A stretch of DNA of 64,000 bases from Halomonas cerina (GTDB taxonomy: Bacteria; Pseudomonadota; Gammaproteobacteria; Pseudomonadales; Halomonadaceae): assembly GCF_014192215.1 (NCBI RefSeq), contig NZ_JACHXP010000021.1, positions 1 through 64,000 on the forward strand, written 5' to 3'. The notes below the pieces were generated by a model. That model was given only the letters and a program-made list of their open reading frames with translations. It had not been told where the DNA came from and made no database searches. Positions 49,565 to 58,612 of this stretch are shown piece after piece. Each line of letters opens with the position of its first letter. The first letter of the stretch is position 1. Position numbers and translations under genes: made by a program.

Positions 49565-49932
49565 AGTCTCCCACCTCTTTCGAGATGAAATGACCGAACA
49601 CTAACGTGCTCGGCATTTTCAATACTTATCACCGCTTCACTGAGAGGGGTGACCAGAATCTTCACATAAATGTCACACATATACTCAGGGTTTAAGCGGG
49701 ACCTCCTCCTGACAAAATAAACATCCATTTTTATATCCGGCCGATCAGAAGAAAAGTCTACGCTGTAACGATAATCACTCTCAGAAAGCTCTTCCAAAAG
49801 TAAATACTTCTCTTCACCCGCGTATCCGAGATCCTCTGCTTCGCGATAAGCATTCCTGGCAAAATTGCATTTCCTTTGCCTCACCAGCTCTCGAACCACC
49901 TCTGTAGGGTAGTGTGGCGACTCTTCTGCCAT
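49561..49932 (-). CDS. mqsR: MqsR-like mRNA interferase toxin
   Basis: A 123-residue protein that aligns by eye with E. coli MqsR: start MAEESPHYPTEVVRELV against MEKRTPHTRLSQVKKLV, then NAYREAEDLG, LEELSESDYRYSVDF against IIGLSESDFYKSM, MDVYFVR and DIYVKILV. MqsR cleaves mRNA at GCU/GCA sites. It is about 25 residues longer than E. coli MqsR. No ribosome site is visible ahead of ATG 49932. Confidence 0.85.
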   Translation of the reverse strand: MAEESPHYPTEVVRELVRQRKCNFARNAYREAEDLGYAGEEKYLLLEELSESDYRYSVDFSSDRPDIKMDVYFVRRRSRLNPEYMCDIYVKILVTPLSEAVISIENAEHVSVRSFHLERGGRL

Positions 49933-49937
49933 AGATC

Positions 49938-49950
49938 AACCATAATGGTT
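49938..49950. promoter_or_regulatory. Palindromic operator ahead of mqsR
   Basis: AACCATAATGGTT (6+1+6 palindrome) lies five bases before the mqsR start. E. coli MqsA binds AACCT-N-AGGTT palindromes, so this is a likely autoregulatory site that would also mask translation initiation. Confidence 0.6.
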
Positions 49951-50106
49951 AGGTGTTGTCGGCCAGGCCTGCAACCCATTGTTTTACATAGAACGCACAG
50001 GCAACCAGGATCTCACGTTGGTTAGGAGACCACATTCCGAGGCGTAATGTGAAGTAGCCTGAGGAGCTGTAGCAATGAGGAAGCTGATCAAAGATTTTAC
50101 GTCAAA

Positions 50107-50115
50107 TTGTACGCA
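50107..50115 (+). repeat. Candidate integrase arm-type site 3 (TTGTACGCA)
   Basis: The shared TTGTACGCA core of the two attL-side repeats recurs about 100 bases from the attR core, in the same orientation. Confidence 0.5.
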
Positions 50116-50118
50116 TAC

Positions 50119-50144
50119 AAAAAAACCGCCTCGATGGGCGGCCT
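50119..50144 (-). terminator. Terminator of the tRNA operon (phage-borne copy)
   Basis: CCGCC-CATCGA-GGCGG followed by a T-tract on the minus strand, downstream of tRNA-Thr. It lies on the phage side of the attR core, so the phage brought it in along with the tRNA 3' end. Confidence 0.8.
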
Positions 50145-50183
50145 CTTGTGTTCTGCAACGCTTTGATTTCCCGGAGGTCTCGA

Positions 50184-50259
<76 letters not shown>

Positions 50260-50306
50260 GCGCTACCGACCCGCGGGTCGAGATGCAGAAGGAAACTGGG
50301 TTGGCG

Positions 50307-50381
50307 TGGCTGGGGTAGCAGGATTCGAACCTGCGAATGCCGATACCAAAAACCGGTGCCTTACCACTTGGCGATACCCCA
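50307..50381 (-). tRNA. tRNA-Gln (anticodon TTG)
   Basis: A 75-base tRNA closely matching E. coli tRNA-Gln(TTG): acceptor TGGGGTA/TACCCCA, anticodon loop TTTTTGG, T-arm GCAGG-TTCGAAT-CCTGC and encoded CCA. Second in the operon. Confidence 0.95.
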
Positions 50382-50387
50382 GCAATG

Positions 50388-50463
50388 TGGTGGCCAGAGA
50401 CGGAATCGAACCGCCGACACGGGGATTTTCAATCCCCTGCTCTACCAACTGAGCTATCTGGCC
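50388..50463 (-). tRNA. tRNA-Phe (anticodon GAA)
   Basis: A 76-base tRNA: acceptor GGCCAGA/TCTGGCC, anticodon arm GGGGA-TTGAAAA-TCCCC, T-arm GGCGG-TTCGATT-CCGTC and encoded CCA. First gene of the operon. Confidence 0.95.
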
Positions 50464-50480
50464 CCTTGCCAACGGTGCGT

Positions 50481-50509
50481 ATTAAACCCCAAGGCGCCGC
50501 CGGCGTCAA
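50481..50509 (-). promoter_or_regulatory. Promoter of the tRNA-Phe/Gln/Thr operon
   Basis: On the minus strand TTGACG (50504-50509), 17 bases, TTTAAT (50481-50486), followed by a GC-rich start region, as expected of stable-RNA promoters. It lies about 18 bases from the tRNA-Phe 5' end. Confidence 0.75.
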
Positions 50510-50557
50510 CCCCTTCCGTTTCAGAAGGATGGCGGCAAGCCGACGGCACCTGGCCGA

Positions 50558-50830
50558 TCACTCGCCGCGGGGCACGTAGCCCTCGGCCTGGTCGGTCTCG
50601 CGGTTGTCGAGGAAGCGCTCCATCTGCTCCATCAGGTACTCCCGGGAGGCCGGGTCGAGCATGTTGAGGTGTTTCTCGTTGATCAGGCGCGTCTGCAGCG
50701 CCTGCCATTCCTCCCAGGCTTGCCGGGAAACGCTGGCCTGGATCTCCTGGCCCTTCTTGCCGGGCAGCGGCGGGAACGGCAGGGCCTCGAGCTCCTGCTG
50801 GTACTTGCGACAGAACACGGTCTGGCTCAT
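50558..50830 (-). CDS. yggX: Fe(2+)-trafficking / oxidative damage protection protein YggX
   Basis: A 90-residue protein (MSQTVFCRKYQQELEALPFPPLPG) with the single conserved Cys7 of YggX, which protects iron-sulfur clusters. It has an AGGAGGAGGAG six bases before its ATG, so it is probably also made separately, but no stop codon divides it from mutY upstream in the same frame. Confidence 0.9.
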   Translation of the reverse strand: MSQTVFCRKYQQELEALPFPPLPGKKGQEIQASVSRQAWEEWQALQTRLINEKHLNMLDPASREYLMEQMERFLDNRETDQAEGYVPRGE

Positions 50831-51949
50831 GGGGGACTCCTCCTCCTGGGAATCGGGTCGGGGACCCTGGGGGGCAGACAGGGTGAAGGGCGCCAGGGAT
50901 TCCAGCAAGCCCTTCACCGGGGCCGCCAGCCCGATGCCGTCGGGGCGCCCGGGCTCGACCCAGCGCCGCTGCTCGCTCACCGCATCCAGCCGGGTGACTC
51001 GTGCCGGCTGCGGGGTGATCTCGAGCCGGAAGTGGCTGAACACATGGGTGAAAGGGGAACGGGCCGGGGCCAGCTCGGCGCCGGGGGCATGCACGTCCAG
51101 CCAGCCCTCGAGGTCGCCATGGTCGTCGAACTGGGGCAAACTCCAGAGTCCGCCCCATAGCCCGCTGGGGGGGCGCTGCTCCAGCAGCACCCGGCCCTTG
51201 TCGTCCTGCAGCAGCAACATGAGGGTCTCGCGGGTCGGCAGGGCCTTCTTCGGCTTCGACTCGGGGAAACGTTTCTCCTCGCCGCGGGCATGGGCCACGC
51301 AGACGTCACGGAAGGGGCAGCGGCCACAGTCGGGGCTCCCGCGTCGACACAGGGTCGCGCCGAGGTCCATCATCGCCTGGGTGAAATCCACCACCTGCGC
51401 ATGCGGCGTGTAGTGCTCGGCCAGGGCCCACAGCCGGCGCTCCACGGCCGGCCTCCCGGGCCAGCCCGCCACGGCATGCAGGCGTGTCAGCACCCGCTTG
51501 ACGTTGCCATCGAGGATCACCGCCCGCTCTCCGGTGCTCTGGGCAATCACCGCACCCGCGGTGGAGCGCCCGATGCCTGGCAGGGCGGCCATGGCCTCGA
51601 GGCTATGCACCGGGAACGCGCCACCATGCTCGTCCATCACGACCCGCGCCGCCTTGTGCAGGTTGCGGCCGCGGGCGTAGTAGCCAAGCCCGGTCCACAG
51701 GTGCAGCACTTCATCCTGACTGGCCTCGGCCAGGGCCTGCACGTCGGGAAAGCGGGCCATGAAGCGCTCGAAGTAGGGAATCACCGTGGTGACCTGAGTC
51801 TGCTGCAGCATGATTTCCGAGACCCAGACCCGGTAGGGGGTACGCGCCTGCTGCCAGGGCAGTTCGTGCCGACCATGGTCAGCGAACCAGGCCAGCAGGC
51901 GCTGCTGGAAGAGGTAGGGTGCCAGGATGGGGACCGGCATCTCCTTCAT
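50558..51949 (-). CDS. mutY: Adenine DNA glycosylase MutY fused in frame to YggX
   Basis: A 463-codon frame. Residues 1-373 are MutY: HhH motif LPGIGRSTAGAV (about 125) with the catalytic Asp in ILDGNVKRVLTR (about 148), the 4Fe-4S cluster in TLCRRGSPDCGRCPFRDVC (about 200) and a NUDIX-like C-terminal domain (LLLQDDKGRVLLEQRP). YggX follows with no stop. MutY removes A opposite 8-oxoG. The pair is normally separate but adjacent. Confidence 0.92.
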   Translation of the reverse strand: MKEMPVPILAPYLFQQRLLAWFADHGRHELPWQQARTPYRVWVSEIMLQQTQVTTVIPYFERFMARFPDVQALAEASQDEVLHLWTGLGYYARGRNLHKAARVVMDEHGGAFPVHSLEAMAALPGIGRSTAGAVIAQSTGERAVILDGNVKRVLTRLHAVAGWPGRPAVERRLWALAEHYTPHAQVVDFTQAMMDLGATLCRRGSPDCGRCPFRDVCVAHARGEEKRFPESKPKKALPTRETLMLLLQDDKGRVLLEQRPPSGLWGGLWSLPQFDDHGDLEGWLDVHAPGAELAPARSPFTHVFSHFRLEITPQPARVTRLDAVSEQRRWVEPGRPDGIGLAAPVKGLLESLAPFTLSAPQGPRPDSQEEESPMSQTVFCRKYQQELEALPFPPLPGKKGQEIQASVSRQAWEEWQALQTRLINEKHLNMLDPASREYLMEQMERFLDNRETDQAEGYVPRGE

Positions 51950-51974
51950 GGCGTACTCCGGGAAGACAACACAT

Positions 51975-52002
51975 AAAAAAGCGCCGACGGTCAGGTCGGC
52001 GC
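51975..52002 (-). terminator. Intrinsic terminator after the AsmA gene
   Basis: GCGCCGAC-CTGACC-GTCGGCGC followed by TTTTTT on the minus strand: an 8-bp perfect stem with a strong T-tract. It separates asmA from mutY. Confidence 0.9.
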
Positions 52003-52024
52003 AGGGACTGGCATTACTCGATGC

Positions 52025-54376
52025 TCACTTGAAGAGACCCTCCAGGGCGCCACGAAGTTCACTCCCAGCCTTGTCACCAAGTTTCTCTTCGAGCTTTTGC
52101 ACGGCGTCGTCGAGTTGCTTCTCGACCTCTTCGCCGGCGCGCCGGCCGGCCTCGGCCCGCAGCTGCTCCACCAGCGTGGCTTGGAAGGCGTCGCGGTCGA
52201 AGCGGCACCATTCGGCCCGGTCACCGTCCAGCTGGCCTTCGCAGCGGACCGGGAAAGGCACGCGTGCCAGCCGCGGGTTGACCTCGCAGGCGGCATCCAC
52301 GCCACCGACCAGCCGGGCAGCGGCGCTCAGTTCGAAACGCTCACTGACCAGGTCGAGCTGTCCGCTACCGCCGATCTCGATACCCGGCAGGATGACCGTA
52401 AGGTCCTCGTTGTAGGCCACACCGTCGCGGAGGTCGAAGCTCGCCTCCGCGCGCTCGAAGCGGGTGTCCGGGGCCCAGTCACGACGGGTGGCCTCTCCCT
52501 CTAGGGTCGCCACGGCGGTGCACAGTTCCCGGGAGACGTTGGTCCCGACGATCGCGCCCTCATCGAGGCGCGAGGTCAGTCGCCCGTTCAGCGAGCGCGT
52601 CAGTTCGCCCAGGCGGTTGCCCCGGGCCTCTAGACGTCCCTTACCGCTGAAGCGACCGCTCAGCGGAGCAGGCTCGTCACTGAGGGTCTCCAGCAGCGAG
52701 GCCAGGCGGATCCGCGACAGCGTCGGCGAGAGCTGCCAGCGCAGCGGCGCCTGGCGCACATCGAGCTCGCCGGTGGCCGCCAGGCGGCCCTCGTGGAAGC
52801 CCGCCTCGAAGGCAGTCAACCGGTGGCGACCATCGCGTCCTTCGAGACTCAGGTCGACGTCCTGGAAGGCCAGCCCCGTCAGACGCAGCTCACCCAGCGC
52901 CAGATGGGCGTCCAGGTCGAGCTCGGCCAGCCAGGAGGCCGGCACCAAGGGGGCCTTATCCTCCTCGGCCCAGGCACGTCCCACGCCCGGCAGCCGGGCC
53001 GAGGCGCCGTCCCGGGCCGCATCCCGTGGGGGCAGGTAGGCATCGAGATTCAGGCGATCCCCCTGTAGGTCGATCGCCAGTCGACGACCATCGAAGCCCG
53101 CCGCCAACCGCCCGGTCAGGGTGCTGTCGTCCAGCGCCAGGGTCAGGCCATCCAGCTCGATGGCCGAAAGGTCACCGCTGACCGGGCTGGTCAGGGCCAC
53201 CTGGGAGAGGGCAGTGGTGCCGGCCATGGTCGGCATCATGCGCAGGCGTACCAGCCAGGGCCTCAGCGAGAGCGGGGCCAGGCGCACCTGACCGCTGTAG
53301 CGGGGGGCCGCGCCTAGTTGCTCCAGGCCGAGGTTGCCGCTCAGATCGAGCCCGTCGGGACCGGTCAGGGACAGCTCGCGCAGCTGCGCGGTCTGCTCGG
53401 CCAGGTCGGCCTCCATCAAAAGGCTCAGCGTCAGCGGCAGGCGCTTGTCGCCCAGCTGCGGGTGCAGCAGGCTGGCCTCCAGGGTACCGCCATCGAGCCG
53501 CAGCTGCTGTGCCTTGAGATCGACCGCGAGCTCTTTCGCCACTAGGGAAGCCTCCTGGGCTTCCTCCCCATTCTCCAGCAGGGTGCTGGTCTTCAGCGAC
53601 AGGTCCGAGAGCACGTGTCGGCCCTCCACGAGCCCCAGCTGCATCCTGGCATCCAGCGTCATGTCGCTGGCGATGGCCGGATCCAGGCCCTTCTCCCGCC
53701 CATCTAGCGTATCGTGCATGACCAGACGGAAGGCCGTAGAGAGGGGGAAGGCCCGACGGGGGTTGACGTTGCTCCCGGTGATCGCCAGTTGCTCGATGAG
53801 CAGTTCGCGGTCGGCCGGCACGTCGCGATAATACACCTCGCCATTGCGCACCTCGACACTGGCGATGTTCAGCGCCACCGGCAGACCGCTCGCGCCGGGT
53901 GCCTCGGGGTTGGCACCGGCACTGGCCGGGGCCAGCACGGCTTCGGCCTGCTCACCCCGTTCGCCCAGCCGCTCGAGGAGCACCTGCCAGTTGCCTTCTC
54001 CCTGAGCATTACGCGCCAGATTGAGCACCACCCCGTCGAGGGTCAGTCCATCGATGGCGATCTCGCCACGCAGCAGCGGGGCGAAGGCGAGGCTGACCTC
54101 GGCATGATCGAACGCCGCAAAGGGCGCCGCCTCGGTTTCCTGGGTGGGCAGGTGGGCCTCGGCGGCCTCGACGCTCACCCCCAGCCGCGGGTAGAAGGAC
54201 CAGGCAAGGGGCCCCTCCAGGGCCAGCTCGAGGCCACTGTGCTCGCGGACCACCTCGACCAGTCGCGGCTTGAGGTCATTAGGATCAACGAAGGTGGTGA
54301 CATAGACCACCGCCCCGACCATTACCAGGCCGAGCACACCGATCGCCGCCAGCAGGGTGCGCAACAGTCGCTTCAT
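52025..54376 (-). CDS. AsmA family protein
   Basis: A 783-residue protein with one N-terminal membrane anchor (LLAAIGVLGLVMVGAVVYVTTF, split here around residues 9-29) and a long periplasmic beta-rich body. The AsmA domain follows the anchor (VDPNDLKPRLVEVVREHSG), and the C-terminal conserved segment includes SRELCTAVATLEGEA. The family is linked to lipid transport and outer-membrane organisation. It overlaps the GNAT gene by four bases. Confidence 0.88.
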   Translation of the reverse strand: MKRLLRTLLAAIGVLGLVMVGAVVYVTTFVDPNDLKPRLVEVVREHSGLELALEGPLAWSFYPRLGVSVEAAEAHLPTQETEAAPFAAFDHAEVSLAFAPLLRGEIAIDGLTLDGVVLNLARNAQGEGNWQVLLERLGERGEQAEAVLAPASAGANPEAPGASGLPVALNIASVEVRNGEVYYRDVPADRELLIEQLAITGSNVNPRRAFPLSTAFRLVMHDTLDGREKGLDPAIASDMTLDARMQLGLVEGRHVLSDLSLKTSTLLENGEEAQEASLVAKELAVDLKAQQLRLDGGTLEASLLHPQLGDKRLPLTLSLLMEADLAEQTAQLRELSLTGPDGLDLSGNLGLEQLGAAPRYSGQVRLAPLSLRPWLVRLRMMPTMAGTTALSQVALTSPVSGDLSAIELDGLTLALDDSTLTGRLAAGFDGRRLAIDLQGDRLNLDAYLPPRDAARDGASARLPGVGRAWAEEDKAPLVPASWLAELDLDAHLALGELRLTGLAFQDVDLSLEGRDGRHRLTAFEAGFHEGRLAATGELDVRQAPLRWQLSPTLSRIRLASLLETLSDEPAPLSGRFSGKGRLEARGNRLGELTRSLNGRLTSRLDEGAIVGTNVSRELCTAVATLEGEATRRDWAPDTRFERAEASFDLRDGVAYNEDLTVILPGIEIGGSGQLDLVSERFELSAAARLVGGVDAACEVNPRLARVPFPVRCEGQLDGDRAEWCRFDRDAFQATLVEQLRAEAGRRAGEEVEKQLDDAVQKLEEKLGDKAGSELRGALEGLFK

Positions 54377-54828
54377 GGCGGCCCGTCCTTCTTCGGTGGC
54401 AACTCGAGCTCGAAGTAGTCGCCGGCCGGGGTCAGCCGGTAGCCCAGGCGAGACAGTAGCATCTGATCCGGCATGGGCAGTTGCGAGGAGACCACCCGCA
54501 GCCGGGCGCCAGAAGCGCGAGCCGCCTCGCTGGTCAACGCCAGCAGGCGCGAGCCGACACCGCGGCGACGGGTGTTGCGGCGCACGCAAAGGTGCGACAG
54601 CCACCAGGCCTGGCCCTCGGCACGTACCGCCACGGCACCCAGCAGGCGGTCGTTGAAGCGGGCGCAGCTGAAGAAATGGTTGGCGCCCAGATGCTCACGG
54701 ATGAACTCTTCCGCGGGTCTCGGCAGGCGCTCGGGGGGGGCATCGGTATAGATGCGCATCAGATCGGTACGCGCCTGGGCGTCCTTATCCCAGGTGGCCT
54801 GGTCGACATGGTGAAGCGTCACCGGCAT
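54373..54828 (-). CDS. GNAT acetyltransferase, PanZ/PanM-like
   Basis: A 151-residue GNAT protein. The acetyl-CoA loop RRNTRRRGVGSRLL (about 86-99) is clear, and the segment FFSCARFNDRLLGAVAVRA fits the PanZ type that assists maturation of aspartate decarboxylase PanD, though the family link is by eye only. ATG 54828 has GGAG eight bases ahead. Confidence 0.7.
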   Translation of the reverse strand: MPVTLHHVDQATWDKDAQARTDLMRIYTDAPPERLPRPAEEFIREHLGANHFFSCARFNDRLLGAVAVRAEGQAWWLSHLCVRRNTRRRGVGSRLLALTSEAARASGARLRVVSSQLPMPDQMLLSRLGYRLTPAGDYFELELPPKKDGPP

Positions 54829-54910
54829 GCGAGGTTCTCCCTGACGCCGTGGTGGCAAGATCGCCAGCACGGGTGTGGCCGCATTGTAGCGGATGGGGGT
54901 GGCGTTTCAC

Positions 54911-54916
54911 TATAAT
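54911..54916 (+). promoter_or_regulatory. Perfect -10 element upstream of hisB
   Basis: TATAAT lies about 110 bases before hisB. No good -35 is found at normal spacing, so an activator or an alternative start may be involved. Confidence 0.4.
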
Positions 54917-55024
54917 GGTCGCCTCGCTGCGGCAGGCCTCGCCCCTGCCCCTCCGCTCGTCATGCCCCTTTGAGACGAGCCACAGGCCTCACCCTTACAT
55001 GCGCCACGGCGCTGGAGACCCGAC

Positions 55025-55618
55025 ATGTCCGAGCGTATCGCGACGGTCACCCGCAACACCCAGGAAACCCGGATCACCGTCACCGTGAACCTCGATGGCG
55101 AGGGCCGCCTGGCCTGTGAGACCGGCGTTCCCTTCCTGGATCACATGCTCGACCAGGTGGCCCGCCACGGTCTGATCGACCTGGACATCGCGGCCGAGGG
55201 CGACCTGCATATCGACGACCACCACACCGTGGAGGACCTCGGGATCACCCTGGGCCAGGCCTTCCACCAAGCCATCGGCGATAAACGCGGCATCTATCGC
55301 TACGGCCACGCCTATGTCCCCCTGGACGAGGCCCTGTCACGGGTCGTGGTAGACTTCTCCGGCCGCCCGGGCCTGTTCATGGACGTCGAGTTCACCCGCG
55401 CCAGCATCGGCCGCCTGGATACCCAACTGTTCTGGGAGTTCTTTCAAGGCTTCGTCAACCACGCCCGGGTCACCCTGCACATCGACAACCTGAAGGGCTT
55501 CAATGCCCACCACCAGGCGGAAACCATCTTCAAGGCCTTCGGCCGCGCGCTGCGCATGGCCGTGGCCCCGGACCCGCGCATGGCCGGCCAGATGCCGTCC
55601 ACCAAGGGCAGTCTTTGA
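55025..55618 (+). CDS. hisB: Imidazoleglycerol-phosphate dehydratase
   Basis: A 197-residue enzyme of histidine biosynthesis (monofunctional, without the N-terminal phosphatase of enteric HisB). The two metal-binding motifs are [10 protein letters not shown] (about 60-69) and [12 protein letters not shown] (about 160). First of hisBHAF. Confidence 0.95.
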   Translation: MSERIATVTRNTQETRITVTVNLDGEGRLACETGVPFLDHMLDQVARHGLIDLDIAAEGDLHIDDHHTVEDLGITLGQAFHQAIGDKRGIYRYGHAYVPLDEALSRVVVDFSGRPGLFMDVEFTRASIGRLDTQLFWEFFQGFVNHARVTLHIDNLKGFNAHHQAETIFKAFGRALRMAVAPDPRMAGQMPSTKGSL

Positions 55619-55648
55619 CGCCGCCGACCGACACACGAGGAGCGCCCC

Positions 55649-56290
55649 ATGACCATTGCCGTCATCGACTACGGAATGGGCAACCTGCATTCCGTTGCCA
55701 AGGCACTGGAGCACGTCACCCATGAGAACGTAATCGTGACCCGGGATGCCCGTCGCATCCGTGGCGCGACGCGCCTGGTCCTGCCGGGCCAGGGTGCCAT
55801 CCGTGACTGCATGGGCGAGTTGGAGCGCACCGAGCTGCGCGGCCTGGTGGAGGAACTGCTGGCCCAGCAGGCTAAGCCACTGCTGGGGATCTGCGTCGGC
55901 CAGCAGATGCTGTTCGACCGCAGCGAGGAGAACGGCGGCATCGACTGCCTGGGCTTTTTGCCCGGCCAGGTGAGGCGCTTCCCGACCGACATGCAGGACG
56001 CGCGGGGACGGCGCCTGAAGGTCCCTCACATGGGCTGGAACCTGGTGCACCAGCACCATGAGCACCCGCTGTGGGCCGGTATCGACCAGGACGAGCACTT
56101 CTACTTCGTGCACGGCTACTACGCCGAGGCCGCCGACGATGCCCATGTCCTCGGCACCACCGACTATGGTCGGGTCACCGCCCACGTGGCGGTGGGGCGC
56201 GATGCGACCTTCGCCGTGCAGTTCCATCCGGAGAAGAGCTCCCGCGCCGGCCTCAGGCTGCTCGAGAACTTCGTGCAGTGGATGCCCTAA
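55649..56290 (+). CDS. hisH: Imidazole glycerol phosphate synthase, glutaminase subunit
   Basis: A 213-residue class I glutamine amidotransferase. Catalytic Cys in [11 protein letters not shown] (about 81), His and Glu in VQFHPEKSS (about 196). It feeds ammonia to HisF. ATG 55649 follows GAGGAG. Confidence 0.95.
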   Translation: MTIAVIDYGMGNLHSVAKALEHVTHENVIVTRDARRIRGATRLVLPGQGAIRDCMGELERTELRGLVEELLAQQAKPLLGICVGQQMLFDRSEENGGIDCLGFLPGQVRRFPTDMQDARGRRLKVPHMGWNLVHQHHEHPLWAGIDQDEHFYFVHGYYAEAADDAHVLGTTDYGRVTAHVAVGRDATFAVQFHPEKSSRAGLRLLENFVQWMP

Positions 56291-56381
56291 GCATCAGCGC
56301 CGGACTCGACAACCGGGCGCCCACCGCGCACCACCCTTTCTTTACCCGGCGCTCGACGCCGCGCCAACCGAGGACAATGAC

Positions 56382-57140
56382 ATGCTGGTGATTCCCGCCA
56401 TCGATCTCAAGGACGGCACGTGCGTCCGCCTCAAGCAGGGCCGGATGGACGATGCCACCACCTACGGTGACGATCCCGTGGCCATGGCCGCGCGCTGGGT
56501 CGAGGCCGGCGCCCGCCGCCTGCACCTGGTCGATCTTAACGGCGCCTTCGAGGGCGTGCCGGTCAACTTTGATGCGGTCACGGCGATCGCCCGGGCTTAC
56601 CCCGGCCTGCCGATCCAGATCGGCGGCGGTATCCGCTCGGCGACCACCATCGAGCATTATCTCGACGCCGGAGTCTCCTACGTGATCATCGGTACCCAGG
56701 CGGTCAAGGAGCCGACCTTCGTCACCGAGATGTGCCGCGCTTTTCCCGGTCACGTGATCGTCGGCCTCGATGCCCAAGATGGCTTCGTTGCCACCGACGG
56801 CTGGGCCGAGGTCTCGACGGTAAAAGCGGTGGATCTGGCCAAGCGCTTTGCCGATGATGGCGTCTCGAGCATCGTCTACACCGACATCGCCCGCGACGGC
56901 ATGATGGGCGGCGTCAACGTCGAGGCCACCGCCGAACTGGCCCGCGAAGGCGGCCTGCCGGTGATTGCCTCCGGTGGGGTCACCGACCTCGACGACCTGC
57001 GCGCCCTGGTCGCCACCGGGGAGCCGGGGATACTGGGCGCCATCACCGGACGCGCCATCTACGAAGGCAGCCTGGACGTGGCCGAGGCCCAGGCCCTGTG
57101 CGACGAACTCACCTCCACCCAGCAACCGGCGAGGAGCTGA
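56382..57140 (+). CDS. hisA: Phosphoribosylformimino-AICAR-phosphate isomerase
   Basis: A 252-residue TIM-barrel isomerase. Catalytic Asp in [12 protein letters not shown] (Asp8) and in [13 protein letters not shown] (about 131). It lies between hisH and hisF in the usual order. ATG 56382 gives the standard N-terminus. Confidence 0.95.
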   Translation: MLVIPAIDLKDGTCVRLKQGRMDDATTYGDDPVAMAARWVEAGARRLHLVDLNGAFEGVPVNFDAVTAIARAYPGLPIQIGGGIRSATTIEHYLDAGVSYVIIGTQAVKEPTFVTEMCRAFPGHVIVGLDAQDGFVATDGWAEVSTVKAVDLAKRFADDGVSSIVYTDIARDGMMGGVNVEATAELAREGGLPVIASGGVTDLDDLRALVATGEPGILGAITGRAIYEGSLDVAEAQALCDELTSTQQPARS

Positions 57141-57143
57141 TCC

Positions 57144-57917
57144 ATGGGACTGGCCAAGCGCATCATTCCGTGTCTCGACGTCGACGCCGGCCGGGTGGTC
57201 AAGGGCGTCAACTTCATCGGCATCCGCGACGCCGGCGACCCGGTGGAAATCGCCCAGCGCTACAACCAGCAGGGCGCCGACGAGATCACCTTCCTCGACA
57301 TCACGGCGAGCCACGAGGACCGCGACACCACCGTGGAGATGGTCGAGCGCATCGCCGGCGAGGTGTTCATTCCACTGACCGTGGGCGGCGGCATCCGCAC
57401 CTGCGACGACATCCGTACCATGCTCAATGCCGGGGCCGACAAGGTCTCGATCAATACCGCTGCCGTCACCAACCCGGACTTCGTTCACGAGGCCGCCGAG
57501 CGCTTCGGCAGCCAGTGCATCGTGGTGGCCATCGACGCCAAGCAGGTCGCCAAGGAGGGAGAGCCGCCTCGCTGGGAGATCTTCACCCATGGCGGGCGCC
57601 GCCCCACCGGCCTGGACGCCGTGGAGTGGGCGAAGAAGATGGTGGAACTCGGCGCCGGTGAACTGCTGTTGACCAGCATGGACCGCGACGGCACCCGAGA
57701 GGGTTTCGACCTGGGAATGACCCGCGCTATCGCTGATGCGGTAACGGTCCCGGTCATCGCCTCCGGCGGCGTCGGCAATCTCGACCACCTGGTGGACGGG
57801 ATCGTCGATGGCGGTGCCGACGCGGTGCTGGCCGCTAGCATCTTCCACTTTGGCGAGTACACCATCCCTGAGGCCAAGCGCTACATGGCCACCCACGGCA
57901 TCGAGATGCGCCTGTGA
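57144..57917 (+). CDS. hisF: Imidazole glycerol phosphate synthase, cyclase subunit
   Basis: A 257-residue TIM barrel. Catalytic Asp in [16 protein letters not shown] (Asp11) and in [14 protein letters not shown] (about 130-180). It starts three bases after the hisA stop. Partner of HisH. Confidence 0.95.
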   Translation: MGLAKRIIPCLDVDAGRVVKGVNFIGIRDAGDPVEIAQRYNQQGADEITFLDITASHEDRDTTVEMVERIAGEVFIPLTVGGGIRTCDDIRTMLNAGADKVSINTAAVTNPDFVHEAAERFGSQCIVVAIDAKQVAKEGEPPRWEIFTHGGRRPTGLDAVEWAKKMVELGAGELLLTSMDRDGTREGFDLGMTRAIADAVTVPVIASGGVGNLDHLVDGIVDGGADAVLAASIFHFGEYTIPEAKRYMATHGIEMRL

Positions 57918-57948
57918 GCGGGGGCTGATCACAGCCAACACCGCAGAA

Positions 57949-57966
57949 GCCCGCCGGATGGCGGGC
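57949..57966. terminator. Hairpin between hisF and yjaG
   Basis: Perfect GCCCGCC/GGCGGGC stem with a GGAT loop between convergent genes; no T-tract. Confidence 0.5.
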
Positions 57967-57993
57967 CCTGCATGTTGCCGCCCTGCCGCGCGC

Positions 57994-58587
57994 CTATGCC
58001 TCAGCGTTGAGCCCCAGGTTACTGACGCCTTCATTGCGACCCAGCCGACGTAGTGCCTTGAGGGCCTCACGATCGAGATGCCCCTCCACCGCCTCGAGCA
58101 CCGCATCCTGGAAGGCGTTCTCGTCTTCCATCAACGGATGGCGGCGCACCAGCTCACCCAGCCGCGTGGCATCCTCCTCTCCCTCGGTCAGCTCGATAAA
58201 GGCGCGTACGCCTCCCTTGGAGGCCCTGCTGACCTCCAGCACCGCCTCCGGCGCCTCGCCGCGCAGGGTATCGAGCAGCGCCGACACCGCCACCACCGCC
58301 TCCAGCGCCCGGCGCGCCCCGAAACTGTCGTCCTCGGCCGGTGGCTCCAGCGCCGCAAGCTTCTCGGCCTGTCGGTCGAAGTCGATGCGGGCGTCCTTCA
58401 CCGCCAGCCGTTCCCAGACCAGGTCGAGCACGGCGTACAGTCCCTTCACCTCGCCGTGGCCGGTGGTCTCGGCATAGAGGGCGTAGTTGGGCAAGAGCCG
58501 CTCGCACAGCGCCGCCATGAAGGCCTGCTGGCGACGCGGCGAAAGCGCTTGCAGGCGCTGGAAGAAGCCGCCGGATGAGTGGCTCAT
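57994..58587 (-). CDS. yjaG: YjaG family protein (DUF416)
   Basis: A 197-residue helical protein with the DUF416 pattern (FFQRLQALSPRRQQAFMAALCERLLPNY-type start and LYAVLDLVWE at about 50). The family is conserved in gammaproteobacteria with unknown function. Convergent with hisF. Confidence 0.82.
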   Translation of the reverse strand: MSHSSGGFFQRLQALSPRRQQAFMAALCERLLPNYALYAETTGHGEVKGLYAVLDLVWERLAVKDARIDFDRQAEKLAALEPPAEDDSFGARRALEAVVAVSALLDTLRGEAPEAVLEVSRASKGGVRAFIELTEGEEDATRLGELVRRHPLMEDENAFQDAVLEAVEGHLDREALKALRRLGRNEGVSNLGLNAEA

Positions 58588-58612
58588 AAAATCTCCTCGT
58601 GTTTCATTGGTC

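Noticed and set aside
56253..58106. 617-codon minus-strand frame
   Set aside because: Antisense shadow of hisA and hisF.
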